A DNA stretch of 64,000 bases, from the NCBI GenBank assembly GCA_037954665.1, contig JBBMOL010000305.1, positions 310,001-374,000 on the forward strand. The letters are read 5' to 3'. The position numbers were made by a program, and so were the translations under genes. The first letter of the stretch is position 1, and each line of letters begins with the position of its first letter. Below the pieces are notes generated by a model. The model was not told the DNA's origin, searched no databases, and saw only the letters and a program-made list of their open reading frames with translations. The DNA comes from Laguncularia racemosa (Eukaryota; Streptophyta; Magnoliopsida; Myrtales; Combretaceae). Positions 23,919 to 35,069 of this stretch are shown one piece after another.

Positions 23919-25351
23919 TGATCATTGCCAATCGTAGTTTTAATAAATTGAATTCTTGTTCTTAAACCTACTACGAAGCAATAGGCAAGTGCACCTATCG
24001 TAGCGTAATATAGCGAGTAAGCACAAGGTCGTCCCTCAGAGATACACAAACTACTAGTACTAACTCCATTCCTATTATCTAACTGCCACTTAATAATGTT
24101 GGTTGAAACTTAATTACTCTAATCTTAAAACTAATAACTCACTAACAACAATGGTTCTGAAGATTTATCAATTAACAAAAGCAACCTAGATCCTATTATA
24201 CTCCTTCTCTATCATGTAATTCATTAGATTTCTGAAGATTATCGTAATTGACTTCTTATACTGTCGAACTCTCCAGTTAAGTTAACTACTTTCTCAAGTA
24301 TATTAACCTATCTAATCCTAGGTTTATCAAATAGGATCTCTCCTTAGTTAATAGCAACCTAGAATTGCATAAAGCACATGAATTCGCATCAAAATAATCG
24401 ATGTAAATAGAAGACTCTTGTTTCCTATCTCTAGAAGAACAATCAAATCTCATTAATTGCATTAGATCTAATCATATGAGCAATTTCTAAATTAACTAAT
24501 ATGATATCATGCATAAATTCATATTCCGGATCTATGAATCTAAGAAACAATTGAAGAGCATGCAATTAATCATAAGAAAGTCAACAACTTCGCATTAATG
24601 ACCAAATCTTCATCACATGATAGAGAAGTTTCAAATAAAATCTAGATCTAGGGTTTACTCCTCCATAAATTGGACAAAAGAAATGCAATTATTAGAAGAA
24701 TAGATAAAATTCATGGTCACAACCCTTAAAGATAGAATCTTCTTCTTTGTGGGTCTTCAATCTCCCTTGGAATCGACAGAATCTTCTTTCCCTTGCTATT
24801 ATGAGAGTGAGAGAAAATGAAAAATTCGTAACCTCTATTTCTAGGGCAAACTGACGGTCTATTTATACATGTACCCCGATTGGATATATACACGAGCGGA
24901 TACACAAGTAGTGTATCTCGTTCGTGTATCTCATGCTTGCTTCCAAGTGTCCTTATGTGAATATATACGAGCAAGTACATGGGAGTGTACATTGGTCATG
25001 TATTTGAAACATCATTGAACAGAAGCAAAACTTAGATACACAAGCAAAGTACATGGGCGTGTACTTTCCAGAAATCTGCTTCAATATACATAAGTAAAAC
25101 AGCAAAGTGCATGGGCGTGTATCTCGCTTGTTTACTTTCCAGAATTCTTTCTCTTCACATGTAATGTATCCAATTCCTTCCAAACTTGCTTCGACTCTTC
25201 AAAACTCCTTCCCTTAGCTCCAAAATACTCTAGAGGATCCTGAAATTAACATTCATTCCATTAAGCATCCTTTTCTTCAACAAATCATCTAAAAATTCAA
25301 CAATAAAGCACAATTTCATTACTCTAGATAAGGGTATTTTACGACTTATCA
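23919..25351 (-). repeat. 3' LTR of C1
   Basis: 1433 bp, about 95% identical by eye to the 5' LTR over the first 400 bp compared. TATAAATA (minus) at 24860-24867; ACACG/CGTGT words at 24889-25130. Confidence 0.93.
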
Positions 25352-27270
25352 AACTTCCCCACACTTAAATCTTTGCTTGTCCTCAAGCAAATTAAAACAT
25401 TAATCAAACTTCTCATTAATCATGATTATCGTTAGCAAATAATACTACTCAGACATTAGCATTTATGAATTTTAATCTTTAAAGCTCAATGCAATCCCTC
25501 AATCTAATGAGTGTGCTTCTCACCTTATCATGAAAGTATTGTAACAAAGTTACTTTAGACAAATTTCTAAGATTAATCAGAGTAAACCAAGCTTTACCCT
25601 CATCATTTAACAACAGCCTTCATGATCAAAATTAGACACAAGATCAATTAGAGCAAATGGAAATGTCAGAGCAAAAGGAAACGTGATACATTTTAACCAC
25701 CATTAAAAAGTCTATAATCTTCTCAATTATCTCTCTAAGTAAAACAATCAATAATGAAAGTACATTGCATTTATGTTTCCCCTGGATTCCTCCTCCTTTT
25801 TAGTTGATCTCTTCAAAGATTTTATTTTTTTAATAGTTCACTATTTTCATCCCTTTTTTTTTTTTGGTTCAGCTGTTTAGGATCTTGCAACCCATGTAAC
25901 GAGTTTTCAGCCGATAATCCTAGGCTCGTCACCCAAGTTAACAAACGTTATCCCCTCAATTGAGGGCATTCCTATGAGCTTAATTACTCGAGTTATAGGA
26001 CCCTCTCAACTTTTGCCTTTATGGTATTTCATTTTGTTACAGTAATTTCCTCGGTCGGCCGATCCCAGACCAGACGACCTTAGGTGACCAGGTTTTAAAG
26101 GAACCCCATTGAATCTCTATTACCTTAACTTATTATTTTAATTAGTTAGTAGCAGAGTCAAACTTAGCACTTCTGAGGGACCAAAGCCTGCCCATACTAA
26201 CCAATCCTTTATTTTTCAAGTATAACATGCTTTCATTAAATTATTACTTTAAAGAGATCTTCTAAGAAGGATCACCAAGAGAATCATTTCATTTGCCCTT
26301 TCATGAAAGATTAAATGGCTCTCAAGATCTTTGAGTTTCACAGCGATTTTATCCCATAACTTTGACTAAGTATCAATGTTCCAAAGAAGACAAAGGTGAC
26401 ATGCACAACACTCTTTTAGAGGAATTCATTCACTAAATGCTAAAATACTATGTAATTTGCAATCATGATTTCAAAATTCAATTATTAAGCAAAAAGAAAA
26501 AAATAGGGGAAAATTTTGAATGACTCATACAATTCAGCACAACCTTTATCAAATTTCTTTAGTATCCCCTTCCCCACACTTAGATTGAGACATTGTCCCC
26601 AATGTCTTTATCATTCAAGAATACAATGGTCTCAAAATAAGTTAGGGTCGTCAACTACACAAAGAAAATGATAGGACTTTCATTGGGTTTCTGAAATAAG
26701 GAGGAAGATAGCACAGTTGAGATACACAACCAAAGTACACGATTGTGTACCTGATTGTGTATCTACCCATCTCATACATGCACAAATTACCATAGGAACG
26801 CTCAAAATCAGGTCTTGTGGCTTTAGTATATTATCAATCTACCTTCCTGAAGGCTAAAAATGTAACTACAACACACCCAAAGCATCCTTAAACGATAAAG
26901 TTCGAATCTTGATTCTAAGAAGCTAGGTGCGATGGTTTAGTGATCATAAAAAAAATGGCCTCATAACTTGGTTTCTAAGAAGAAGATCAAGAAAGAAACA
27001 CAACAACATTATTCAAGAAACCTACAAAATCAAAGTCCCAAATATTCATGTTCAAACCCTAACTGTCGATTCACTTGTTTGGCAAGCACTCATGAGATCA
27101 ATCATACATGCATTCACATGAGTTCAAAATGTCTACCGATCTATCAACAATCGACTTCCAAACTGCGAAATCACTCATCATACCATTATCATAGATGCAA
27201 GCATGTATGGTAGTCGTAAAAGAAAACCGAGCAACAACCGTATTGCAATAAGTATTAAAGAAGAAGAAGA
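25352..27270 (-). other. 3' noncoding region of C1
   Basis: No coding frame. It contains a hairpin (GACATTG/CAATGTC arms, 26588-26606) followed by an AAGTGTGGGG purine run (26566-26581), a GGTCACC/GACGAG conserved block (25919-26092), and the true polypurine tract AAGTGTGGGGAAGTT at 25366-25352 against the 3' LTR. Confidence 0.7.
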
Positions 27271-27412
27271 GAAAACTTACTTACCTTAAGTCCTTGAAAT
27301 GAAAGAAATTTATGGTATGGAAAGAACAACCAAGGTATGGAGGAGTAGAGTGGGAGTGAGTGGGTCAAATACACGAATGGAAATGGGTCGTGTAAATGGA
27401 AGAGTGAAGTGA

Positions 27413-27426
27413 GGAGTCCTTTTATA
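27413..27426 (-). promoter_or_regulatory. Internal TATA box of C1
   Basis: Minus strand TATAAAAGGACTCC, about 20 bp downstream of the palindromic array region, followed by a pyrimidine-rich leader and a splice-donor-like AAG/GTAAGT at 27284-27279. C2 has the same arrangement at 63344 and 63491. Confidence 0.6.
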
Positions 27427-27490
27427 GTACGAGCAAAAAAAATAGATACACGACCAAGTACACGGTCGTGTACTTTGGATTCCATTCTGT

Positions 27491-27865
27491 GGGTTAGATA
27501 CACGAGCGTGTACCTTGTTCGTGTATCGTGGAAGAGAAATCTGTGGGTCAGACACACGATCAGGTACACGAGCGTATACCTTGTTCGTGTATCGTGGGAG
27601 AGCATTATGTGGGTCAGATACACGACCAGGTACACGAGCGTATACCTTGTTCGTGTATATAGAGGGGGAGTTCTGTGTGTCAGATACACGACCAGGTACA
27701 CGAGCGTGTACCTTGTTCATGTATATAAAGGGGGTGTTCTGTGGGTCAGATACACGACCAAGTACATGAGCGTGTACCTTGTTCGTGTATCGAATTGTGC
27801 CTTCTGTGGGTTAGATACACGACCAGGTACACGAGCGTGTACCTTATTCGTGTATCTCTGATATG
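27491..27865. repeat. 66-bp tandem array of nested palindromes in C1
   Basis: Units begin (gggtcaga-type) at 27491, 27545, 27611, 27677, 27743 and 27808; most are 65-66 bp apart. Each contains arms GGTACACG and CGTGTACC around a 2-bp centre, enclosed by outer arms ATACACGA and TTCGTGTAT, about 41 bp of imperfect inverted repeat. C2 carries the same array at 56088-56363. The open frames here on both strands only reflect the repeat. Confidence 0.92.
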
Positions 27866-28293
27866 TACACAATGAGCATATTTTGAAGTGCATGGGAGGG
27901 CACACCATGACGTATTCCCCTTTTGTATTACAAAGTCAATTTAGACACCCTCTGACATGTGTGAGAAACCGAATACACCACTAGTGCACCCAGTTGTGCA
28001 AATCAAAGTACATACCTATCATCACTTCATCTTGCACTCCGTTGAAAAGGTTTCCCATCCTGAATTTTCCCACACTTAGAGCTTAAAAGAAGCTCTATTA
28101 AGGTGACTTTCATAGAATCCAAACTTGGTTAGCCCCGCTGTAGCTTGCTATCCTGCAAAAGTTACTCCAAAACAATGGGTGATAATAAAGAAAGTAAAGA
28201 GTAAAGAAGAAAATTTACCTAAGCAACATGGGTTACCTCCCAAGAAGTGCTGTTGTTTAACATCGTTAGCTAGACGTAATGAATCGGTGGAGC

Positions 28294-29250
28294 TCAAATG
28301 GAGATGAGAATGAGGTTCAGCTCCTCCTTTTCTTCCAAAACTGTTTTATCCCCAAAGTAATGCTTAAGCCTTTGGCCATTCACCTTGAAAATGCCTTTCT
28401 TAGAGATTTTATAACCCAAAACAATACCTTCTTTTGTCATAAAATGACACTTCTCCAAATTTAGGATCAGGTTAGTATCTTCACAATGTTGCAACACTAA
28501 CTCAAGATGGTGTAGACACTCATCAATAGAATTCCCGAAAACAAAAAAAAATCATCTATGTATACTTCCATCTTGTCTCCTACCATACCTTCAAAAATAG
28601 CCATCATGCATCGCTGAAAGGTGGCTGGAGCGTTGCATAATCCGAAAGGCATGCATCGATAAGCTAAGGTCCCAAAAGGGCATGTGAATGTCCTCTTTTC
28701 CTGGTCTTCGAGTACAATAGGAATCTGAAAATATCCTAACATCCCATCGAGGAAACAGTAATATGCATGACTAGCTAACCTTTCAAGCATTTGGTCCACA
28801 AATGGAAGAGGAAAATGATCCTTTCGAGTTGCATCATTTAGCTTGCGGTAATCTATACAGACTCTCCATCCAGTGATAGTTCTCATTGAGATGAGTTCAT
28901 TTTTTTCATTCGGTACCACTGTCATACCGCCTTTCTTCGGAACTACTTAAATGGGGCTCACCCATGAGCTATCAGAAATCGGGTAGATCATTCCTGCATC
29001 AAGCAATTTGATGACTTACTTTTTTACAACATCTCTCATATTTGGATTAAGTCAGCACTACGGTTGTACCACTGGCTTGACACAATCTTCCATCAGAATT
29101 TTGTGTGTACAAAACAATGGGCTAATCTCCTTTATATATGCAATTTTCCATGTAATTGCTTTCTTGTGTTACCCCAGGACATGCAATAACCTTTCCTGCT
29201 GATCTCGATCCAGATTTGATGCAATTATGACTGGAAGTTTAGAATCTTCT
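28294..29250 (-). pseudogene. C1 RT fused to integrase tail
   Basis: RT motifs appear in order: SWVSPI, GWRVCIDYRKLNDATRKDHF, YCFLDGMLGYFQIPI, TFTCPFGTLAYRCMPFGL, then YIDD at about 28570-28559. After GYKISKKGI the sequence jumps directly to FKVNGQRLKHYFGDK, the extreme C-terminus of an Athila-type integrase, and ends at 28294. RNase H and the integrase core are absent. C2 has the identical junction. A frameshift lies near 28510 and several stops lie upstream. Confidence 0.9.
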
Positions 29251-29264
29251 TCCAAAAATGCATA

Positions 29265-30437
29265 TTAAAGGTAGTCTGGCAAATGTTTCAATTCTAGCTC
29301 AGGTGGTTCCTCAATTGAAGGTTTCAATCTCTGAATGGTGGATCTATTCATATCTTTAAAGCTTCTTTCTTCTCTCAACTCAGGATTGTTATTGAGTCGA
29401 TTGACAACTGCTCTAATCGCCATATTTTCAGGTTGCTCTTTCTCCCCATTCATCAAACACAATTCCAATGCATCACCAATCAACAGGTCTTGCAATTAAT
29501 CCGAAACTGCAAAGTCAAGGTAGTCGATTGCATAGCATGTATCATCATGGTGCAGGCTTTGTCTAAGGACATCAGGCATTTCCACTATGACCACTTCATT
29601 TCCCATTCTCAACAGTAACTTCCTATCCCCAACATCAATTATGGCTCTAGCAGTAGCCAAAAATGGCCTCCCCAATATAAGAGGGACCTCCACATCTACT
29701 TCCATGTCAAGGATGACGAAATCCGCCGAGAAGATGAAGTCCTGCACCTTCACTAATACATCTTCAACTACTCCTCTTAGGAATTTGACTGATCGATCGG
29801 CTAACTGAAGACTCATTTTGGTCGGTTTTGACTCTCCAATACCCAATTTCTAAAACATCTTGTATGGCATCAAATTAATGCTAGCTTCCAAATCAGCCAA
29901 TGCCCATTCTTTAGATAAATTCCCTATCAAGCAAGGGATGGTAAAGCTCCCAGGATCTTTTAACTTCTTTGGGAGTTTGTTTTGAATTACCGTAGAGCAT
30001 TCTCCTCCTAAACTTACAGTGGAGAACTCTTCAAGCTTCCTTTTGTTCGATAGCAACTCTTTCAAAAATTTTGCATATCGTGGCATTTGTGATAATGCCT
30101 CAACCAGTGGAAGGTTGATATGCAATTGCTTGAATATCTCTAAAAATCTGCCATAGTGCTCATCTGTTCTGTCCTTCTTGAGTCGTGCTGGGTAAGGAAC
30201 ATTGGGCTTGTATTCTGGGATTAATGGAGGTGATGATTTCTCTTTAGGTGATTTTTCTGAATGCTTTCCCCCTTCTTTGAGAAATATTTGTTCTTTTGCT
30301 GGTTCAGTCATCCGACTCTCTTCTTCTTGAACCTTTGGTTGTAGTTCCTTACCACTTCGTAATGTGACAGCCTTAACATGTTCTCTAGGGTTGGTTTCTG
30401 TGTTTCCTGGTAGTGAACCTTGAGATCTCTCTGACAA
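29265..30437 (-). pseudogene. C1 protease region
   Basis: A Lys/Glu-rich linker (30437-30200) leads to the conserved block YARFLKEL-like (MPRYAKFLKELLSNKRKLEE) and the retropepsin-like fold. The active-site region reads ALADLEASINLMP, where C2 and the family have DLGAS, so the Gly after Asp-Leu is replaced by Glu. The second half (LILGRPFLATARAIIDV) is intact near 29700-29640. Stops at 29849-29847 and near 29495. The linker to RT runs to 29265. Confidence 0.85.
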
Positions 30438-31785
30438 AAGCTTAGCTATCTGACCGACCTAGTTTTCAAGATTGTGTATTGATGCCTCATGATTCCTCAG
30501 AGCCGAGTCTTGATTTTTCAGAATCAAATCTAAGGACTTTTGTCTGTCTTCTGAATCCTTAATGAATTTTGTGAGGAGATCTTCAAGTGGCGGTTTGGAA
30601 CTCTAGACTAGTGGCCTTTGATAACCTGGTGGAGGATTCGGATTGCCCTTCTGAATATTACTGTTGTTAGTCCAAGAAAAATTTGGTGATTTCTCCATTC
30701 TGGGTTATAAGTATTGCTGTATAGATTGTTCTGGGGCCGAATTGGGTTTCCCAAATAATCCACTTGCTCTGTTTGCCCTTCCTCACCGCCTGAGGGTTCC
30801 ACAATAGCCAGCTGATGTTGTGAGACAGCTAACCTGTCGATCTTTCTAGATAAAGCCTCAACTTTGGACATGATAGAAGTAGCCACATCCACTTCAAGAA
30901 TGCCTGCCACCTTCTTTTCTCTGCCCCTACCATGTGACCATTCATAATTATTCACGGCCATGTCTTCAAAGAGTCAAACTTTCTTCAGGAGTTTTATGGT
31001 TCAAGGTGCCACCAGCTGTGGCATCTACTGTTTGTCTCGTTTGATAGTTCAACCCATTATGGGATCCCATGGTGTGGGCATTTCTGCATTGAGTCCTTGA
31101 ATCTCTCCCAGGTTTCATACAACATCTCCATGTCATACTGATGATAAGATTGAATCTCAGCTCGAAGTTTAGCGATCTTTGAAGGAGGAAAGAATTTGTC
31201 CATAAACTTCTTAATCAAACCTTGCCATGTAGTAATGGAGTTCCTCGGTAAAGAATTCAGCCACTGCTTAGCCTTGCCTTTCAAAGAGAATGGGAAGATC
31301 CTGAGGCGGATCGCATCATCACTAACTCCATTAAATTTGAAGGTATCGCATATCTCCAAAAAGAGTTGGATATGCGCATTTGGATCTTCATCCTGTAAAC
31401 CATCAAATTGAGTATATTGCTGCACCATCTGAATCATGGTAGGCTTAAGTTCAAAATTATTTGCCTCCACTCAAGGACGGACTATGCTAGAGTTAACGCC
31501 TATCAAGTTTGGCCTGGAAAAATCAGAATTGGTTCTAGGTGGCTCATTAACTCGGCCATCTCTATTATCAACCAGTTGATGATTCGGCGGATACACAACA
31601 ACATTTCCTTTATTCAGCTCTTGAGCACGATTATTGACTTGATAAGCCATTTCTTCCTTCAGTGATTCTCCTTGAATACCAAATGATGTTGACTCAGTCG
31701 AGTGTTGCTTTTTCTGATAACAATGAATGATTTTCTCTAGCTTAGGATTAAAAACAGCAAGTTCCTTGGAGCGACTTCTGGTCAT
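30438..31785 (-). pseudogene. C1 gag
   Basis: Starts at ATG 31785 (MTRSRSKELAVFNPKLEKI). The capsid region runs 31470-31057 (FLEICDTFKFNGVSDDAI, FPFSLKGKAKQWLNSL, FMDKFFPPSKIAKLRAEI, ETWERFKDSMQKCPHHGIP), with further gag to 30608. Stops and at least two frameshifts break it: frame changes fall between 31057 and 30961 and between 30608 and 30437. No CCHC zinc knuckle is visible at the point where M has one, and C2 lacks it too. Gag would build the particle; in this form it cannot. Confidence 0.88.
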
Positions 31786-31908
31786 GCACTGTAAATGTAA
31801 TACAAATCAATTATGAGCTACAAATTCTCAGGAAGAAAAGGGAAAAAAGGTAAGAAAGAAATAAATTGGTTAAATTAATAAGTAAAAAGTGTTTCTAATA
31901 TTGGCGTA

Positions 31909-31926
31909 TCCCCGACAACGGTGCCA
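31909..31926 (-). promoter_or_regulatory. Primer-binding site of C1 (tRNA-Asp)
   Basis: Minus strand TGGCACCGTTGTCGGGGA, two C-to-T changes from the plant tRNA-Asp(GTC) 3' complement. Seven bases separate it from the LTR. Confidence 0.88.
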
Positions 31927-31932
31927 AAAACT

Positions 31933-33378
31933 TCATCGTTGCCAATCGTACTTTTAATAAATTGAATTCTTGTTCTTAATCCTACTACGAAGCAATAGGC
32001 AAGTGCACCTATCAGAGCGTAATATAGTGAGTAAGGACAAGGTCGTCCCTCAGTGATACACCAACTACTAGTACTAACTCCATTCCTATTATCTAACTGT
32101 CGCTTAATAATGTTGGTCGAAACTTAATTACTCTAATCTTAAAACTAATAACTCACTAACAACAATGGTTCTGAAGAATTATCAATTAACAAAAGCAACC
32201 TAGATCTTATTCTACTCCTTCTCTATCATGTAATTCATTAGATTTCTGAAGATTATCGTAATTGACTTCTTACACTGCCGAATTCTCTAATCAAGTTAAC
32301 TACTTTCTCAAGTATATTAACCTATCTAATCCTAGGTTTATCAAATAGGATCTCTCCTTAGTTAATAGCAACCTAGAATTTCATAAAGAACATGAATTCG
32401 CATCAAAATAATCGATGTAAATAGAAGACTCTTGTTTCCTATCTCTAGAAAAACAATCAAATCTCATTAATTGCATTAGATCTAATCATATGAGCAATTT
32501 CTCACTTAACTAATATGATATCATGCATAAATTCATATTCTGGATCTATGAATCTAAGAAACAATTGAAGAGCATGCAATTAATCATAAGAAAGTCAACA
32601 ACTTCGCATTAATGACCAAATCTTCATCACATGACAGAGAAGTTTCAAATAAAATCTAGATCTAGGGTCTACTCCTCCATAAATTGGACAAAAGAAATGC
32701 AATTACTAGAAGAATAGATAAAATTCATGGTCACAACCCTTAAAGATAGAATCTTCTTCTTCGTGGGTCTTCAATCTCCCTTGGAATCGACAGAATCTTC
32801 TTTCCCTTGCTGTTATGAGAGTGAGAGAAAATGAAAAATTCGTAACCTCTGTTTCTAAGGCAAACTGACGGTCTATTTATACATGTACCCCAATTGGATA
32901 TATACACGAGCGGATACACAAGTAGTGTATCTCGTTCGTGTATCTCATGCTTGCTTCCAAGTGTCCTTATGTGAATATACACGAGCAAGTACATGGGAGT
33001 GTACATTGGTCGTGTATTTGAAACATTATCGAACAGAAGCAAAACTTAGATACACAAGAAAAGTATATGGGCATGTACTTTGGTCGTGTACTTTCCAGAA
33101 ATCCGCTTCAGTATACACAAGTAAAACAGCAAAGTGCATGGGCGTGTATCTCGCTTGTGTACTTTCCAGAATTCTTTCTCTTCACATGTAATGTATCCAA
33201 TTCCTTCCAAACTTGCTCCGACTCTTCAAAACTCCTTCCCTTAGCTCCAAAATACTCTAGAGGATCCTGAAATTAACATTCATTCCATTAAGCATCCATT
33301 TCTTCAACAAATCATCTAAAAATTCAACAATAAAGCACAATTTCATTACTCTAGATAAGGGTATTTTGCGACTTATCA
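31933..33378 (-). repeat. 5' LTR of C1
   Basis: 1446 bp. TATAAATA (minus) at 32874-32881. ACACG/CGTGT words fill 32905-33165, just upstream of the TATA box in the element's direction. It is 13 bp longer than the partner LTR, by one extra GTGTAC-containing word near 33080. Confidence 0.93.
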
Positions 33379-34159
33379 TGTTTTCCTTGTACTTGTTTCA
33401 AAATTGGAGGTACATTCCTTGAAGCAAAAGAGATGTGAATTCTTGTTTGTGTTTTCGGAAATTGAGGATTGTCATTTGCATTTCTAGATTTGCCTTGTGT
33501 AGAGAATAGGGAAATTATTTGACATGCAAACAGATTCATTAAGTTTAAAGAAAGTTATTGTGTAGCATTGATTAAATGCTATTTGAATTTTGAATTACTT
33601 CTTACCATTTGTGGAGAAGTTTCATTAAAAGTAGCATTGGAACTTGTTGTGCCGTAATTATGTGGTGAAGTGAGTGTCTTATGGATTGTAGAAGGGTGTT
33701 GTACGTAAAGTGTAAGTGTAGGTTGTGTTTGAAGCTTGTACCGTGATTGAGGTGTGCGTGTGTAGTGAAGTGAGTTTGTGTTGTGAAGGGTGTTGCAATG
33801 TGTTATGTTGCGTGTGTTATGGTGAAGGGTGCTGCACATAGAGTGGAAATATGTATATGTGCCATAAGTGAAAGGGAGTTATAGTGGTTAAAATTGAATT
33901 TCAAAAAGTAAGCATTAAAGTATGGGAGTTATTATGTATTGATGCTTGAACATTTTACTTAGTTGAATTCATTAACCTACTGTTTGGAGAAGTGCTTATT
34001 TGTTACTTCTACTTACCGTTGCTAAAATTGAAGTGTGGGTGAAGTGTGTTGTTGGCTTGTTGAAGTTAGTAAGCAACCATGTCAAGTGATTTGTATTTGT
34101 CTACTAATGTACTATGCCGAGCCTTGACTTCTTTTCAAACCATTGATGATGAGTAGAGA

Positions 34160-34552
34160 GAAAATTTGTTTCACACTTTTTGTAAGGTGCAAGGTAATTT
34201 GTGAGTTATTATTATTGATAGTGGTAGTCATACTAACGTTGTGGCTGCCTCATTAGTATCAAAATTGAAACTCGTAACTACCCTACATCCAAAACCTTAC
34301 AAATTACAATGGCTAAGTGAGCAAGGGAGTCTCCATGTAACCTAGAGAGCTAGGGTACCTTTCAGTATAGGGGATAAATATCATGATGAAATTGAATGTG
34401 ACATTCTTTTTATGTGTGCATCCCATAATTTGCTTGGCAGGCCTTGGTTATATGATAGGAGAGTTTTACATGATGGCTTCAGAAATACCTATGTATTCCA
34501 AAAAGAGGGCAAACGTATCATGCTGAACCTAATGTCACCTTTAGAGGTCCAA
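34160..34552 (+). pseudogene. F1 protease
   Basis: A retropepsin domain with a canonical DSG active site (IIIDSGSHTNVV, Asp at 34217) and the second half NLLGRPWLYDRRVLHDGF near 34430-34485. Two stops are seen (about 34180 and 34342). Upstream gag is not recognisable. It resembles the A-family protease in layout, but the active-site residue is Ser rather than Gly. Downstream the frame runs into a 13-residue repeat and then the beginning of RT. Confidence 0.85.
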
Positions 34553-34787
34553 GAGGTTCAAAGATAGATAAGTCAACTTTCAGGGGACTAAGAGGTTCAT
34601 AAGCAGATGAGTTAACCATCAGAGGTCCTAGAGGTTCATAGTCAAATGAGTCAACCTTCAAAGGACCAAGCAGTTTAGAAGCAGATGTGTCAACCATCAA
34701 AGGTCCAAAAGGTTCCAAGGCAGATGAGTAAACCATCAAAGGACCAAGAGGTTCAAAGACATATAAGTGAAATAGGGAAGAAGAAGA
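34541..34787 (+). repeat. 39-bp tandem repeat encoding a 13-residue repeat
   Basis: The anchor word gaggttca (or a variant) occurs at 34553, 34592, 34631, 34670, 34709 and 34748, exactly 39 bp apart. In the protease frame each unit reads approximately QEVQRQMSQPSKD, a polar linker between protease and RT. Because 39 is a multiple of three, copy-number change keeps the frame. Confidence 0.92.
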
Positions 34788-35069
34788 CATTATTTATGGG
34801 ACAGTTTGAGTTAGGAAAGGCCATAGCAGATGATAGACCATTACATACATTGCATATGAGATATATCCTAGAGATGGAGGAGCGAGAGCAACTACCCCCT
34901 ATGGTATCTGAGGTACTGGGAGACTATAGTGATATTTTTACAAATAACTTGCTAGAAGGATACAAAGTCTTACTGTATTTAATGTTAGAGACTTGTCACT
35001 CTATCTACCCAATGATGTTCATGAAGACTTATTAGATTTGAGGACAAATCTTCCTGAGGCCTAAGGAGA
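34788..35069 (+). pseudogene. F1 RT start joined to pol tail
   Basis: After the 13-residue repeats the frame continues IADDRPLHTLHMRY, LPPMVSEVLGDYSDIF, the usual lead-in to gypsy RT, then breaks near 34960. The next ~100 bp (YLPNDVHEDLLDLRTNLPE in another frame, 35007-35060) look like the end of pol, continuing into the 3' LTR as STGPITRARAKWFQNL. RT, RNase H and integrase core are deleted. Confidence 0.7.

Larger units (their letters stand above)
23919..33378 (-). mobile_element. Complete Athila-like element C1 (non-autonomous)
   Basis: 9460 bp with perfect target duplication TGTTT (23914-23918 and 33379-33383). On the minus strand: 5' LTR 33378-31933, tRNA-Asp primer site, gag, protease, truncated RT fused to the integrase tail, a long 3' noncoding region containing a palindromic tandem array and a TATA box, polypurine tract, 3' LTR. 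LTRs over 1.4 kb, the tRNA-Asp primer and the MTRSRS gag start fit the Athila/Tat branch. C2 at 47303 is a second copy with the same pol deletion. Confidence 0.95.

Noticed and set aside
27491..27865. Possible CRISPR array (regular repeat spacing)
   Set aside because: Repeats are contiguous 66-bp units with palindromic cores, no unique spacers, no cas genes, and the setting is a plant retroelement.
27255..27908. Open frames on both strands encoding repeats such as DTRPGTRACTLFVY and RYTNKVHARVPGRVSD
   Set aside because: They are translations of the 66-bp palindromic array; being palindromic, both strands look alike. Similar frames at 24726-25183, 32740-33191, 47481-47894 and 56040-56300 have the same cause.
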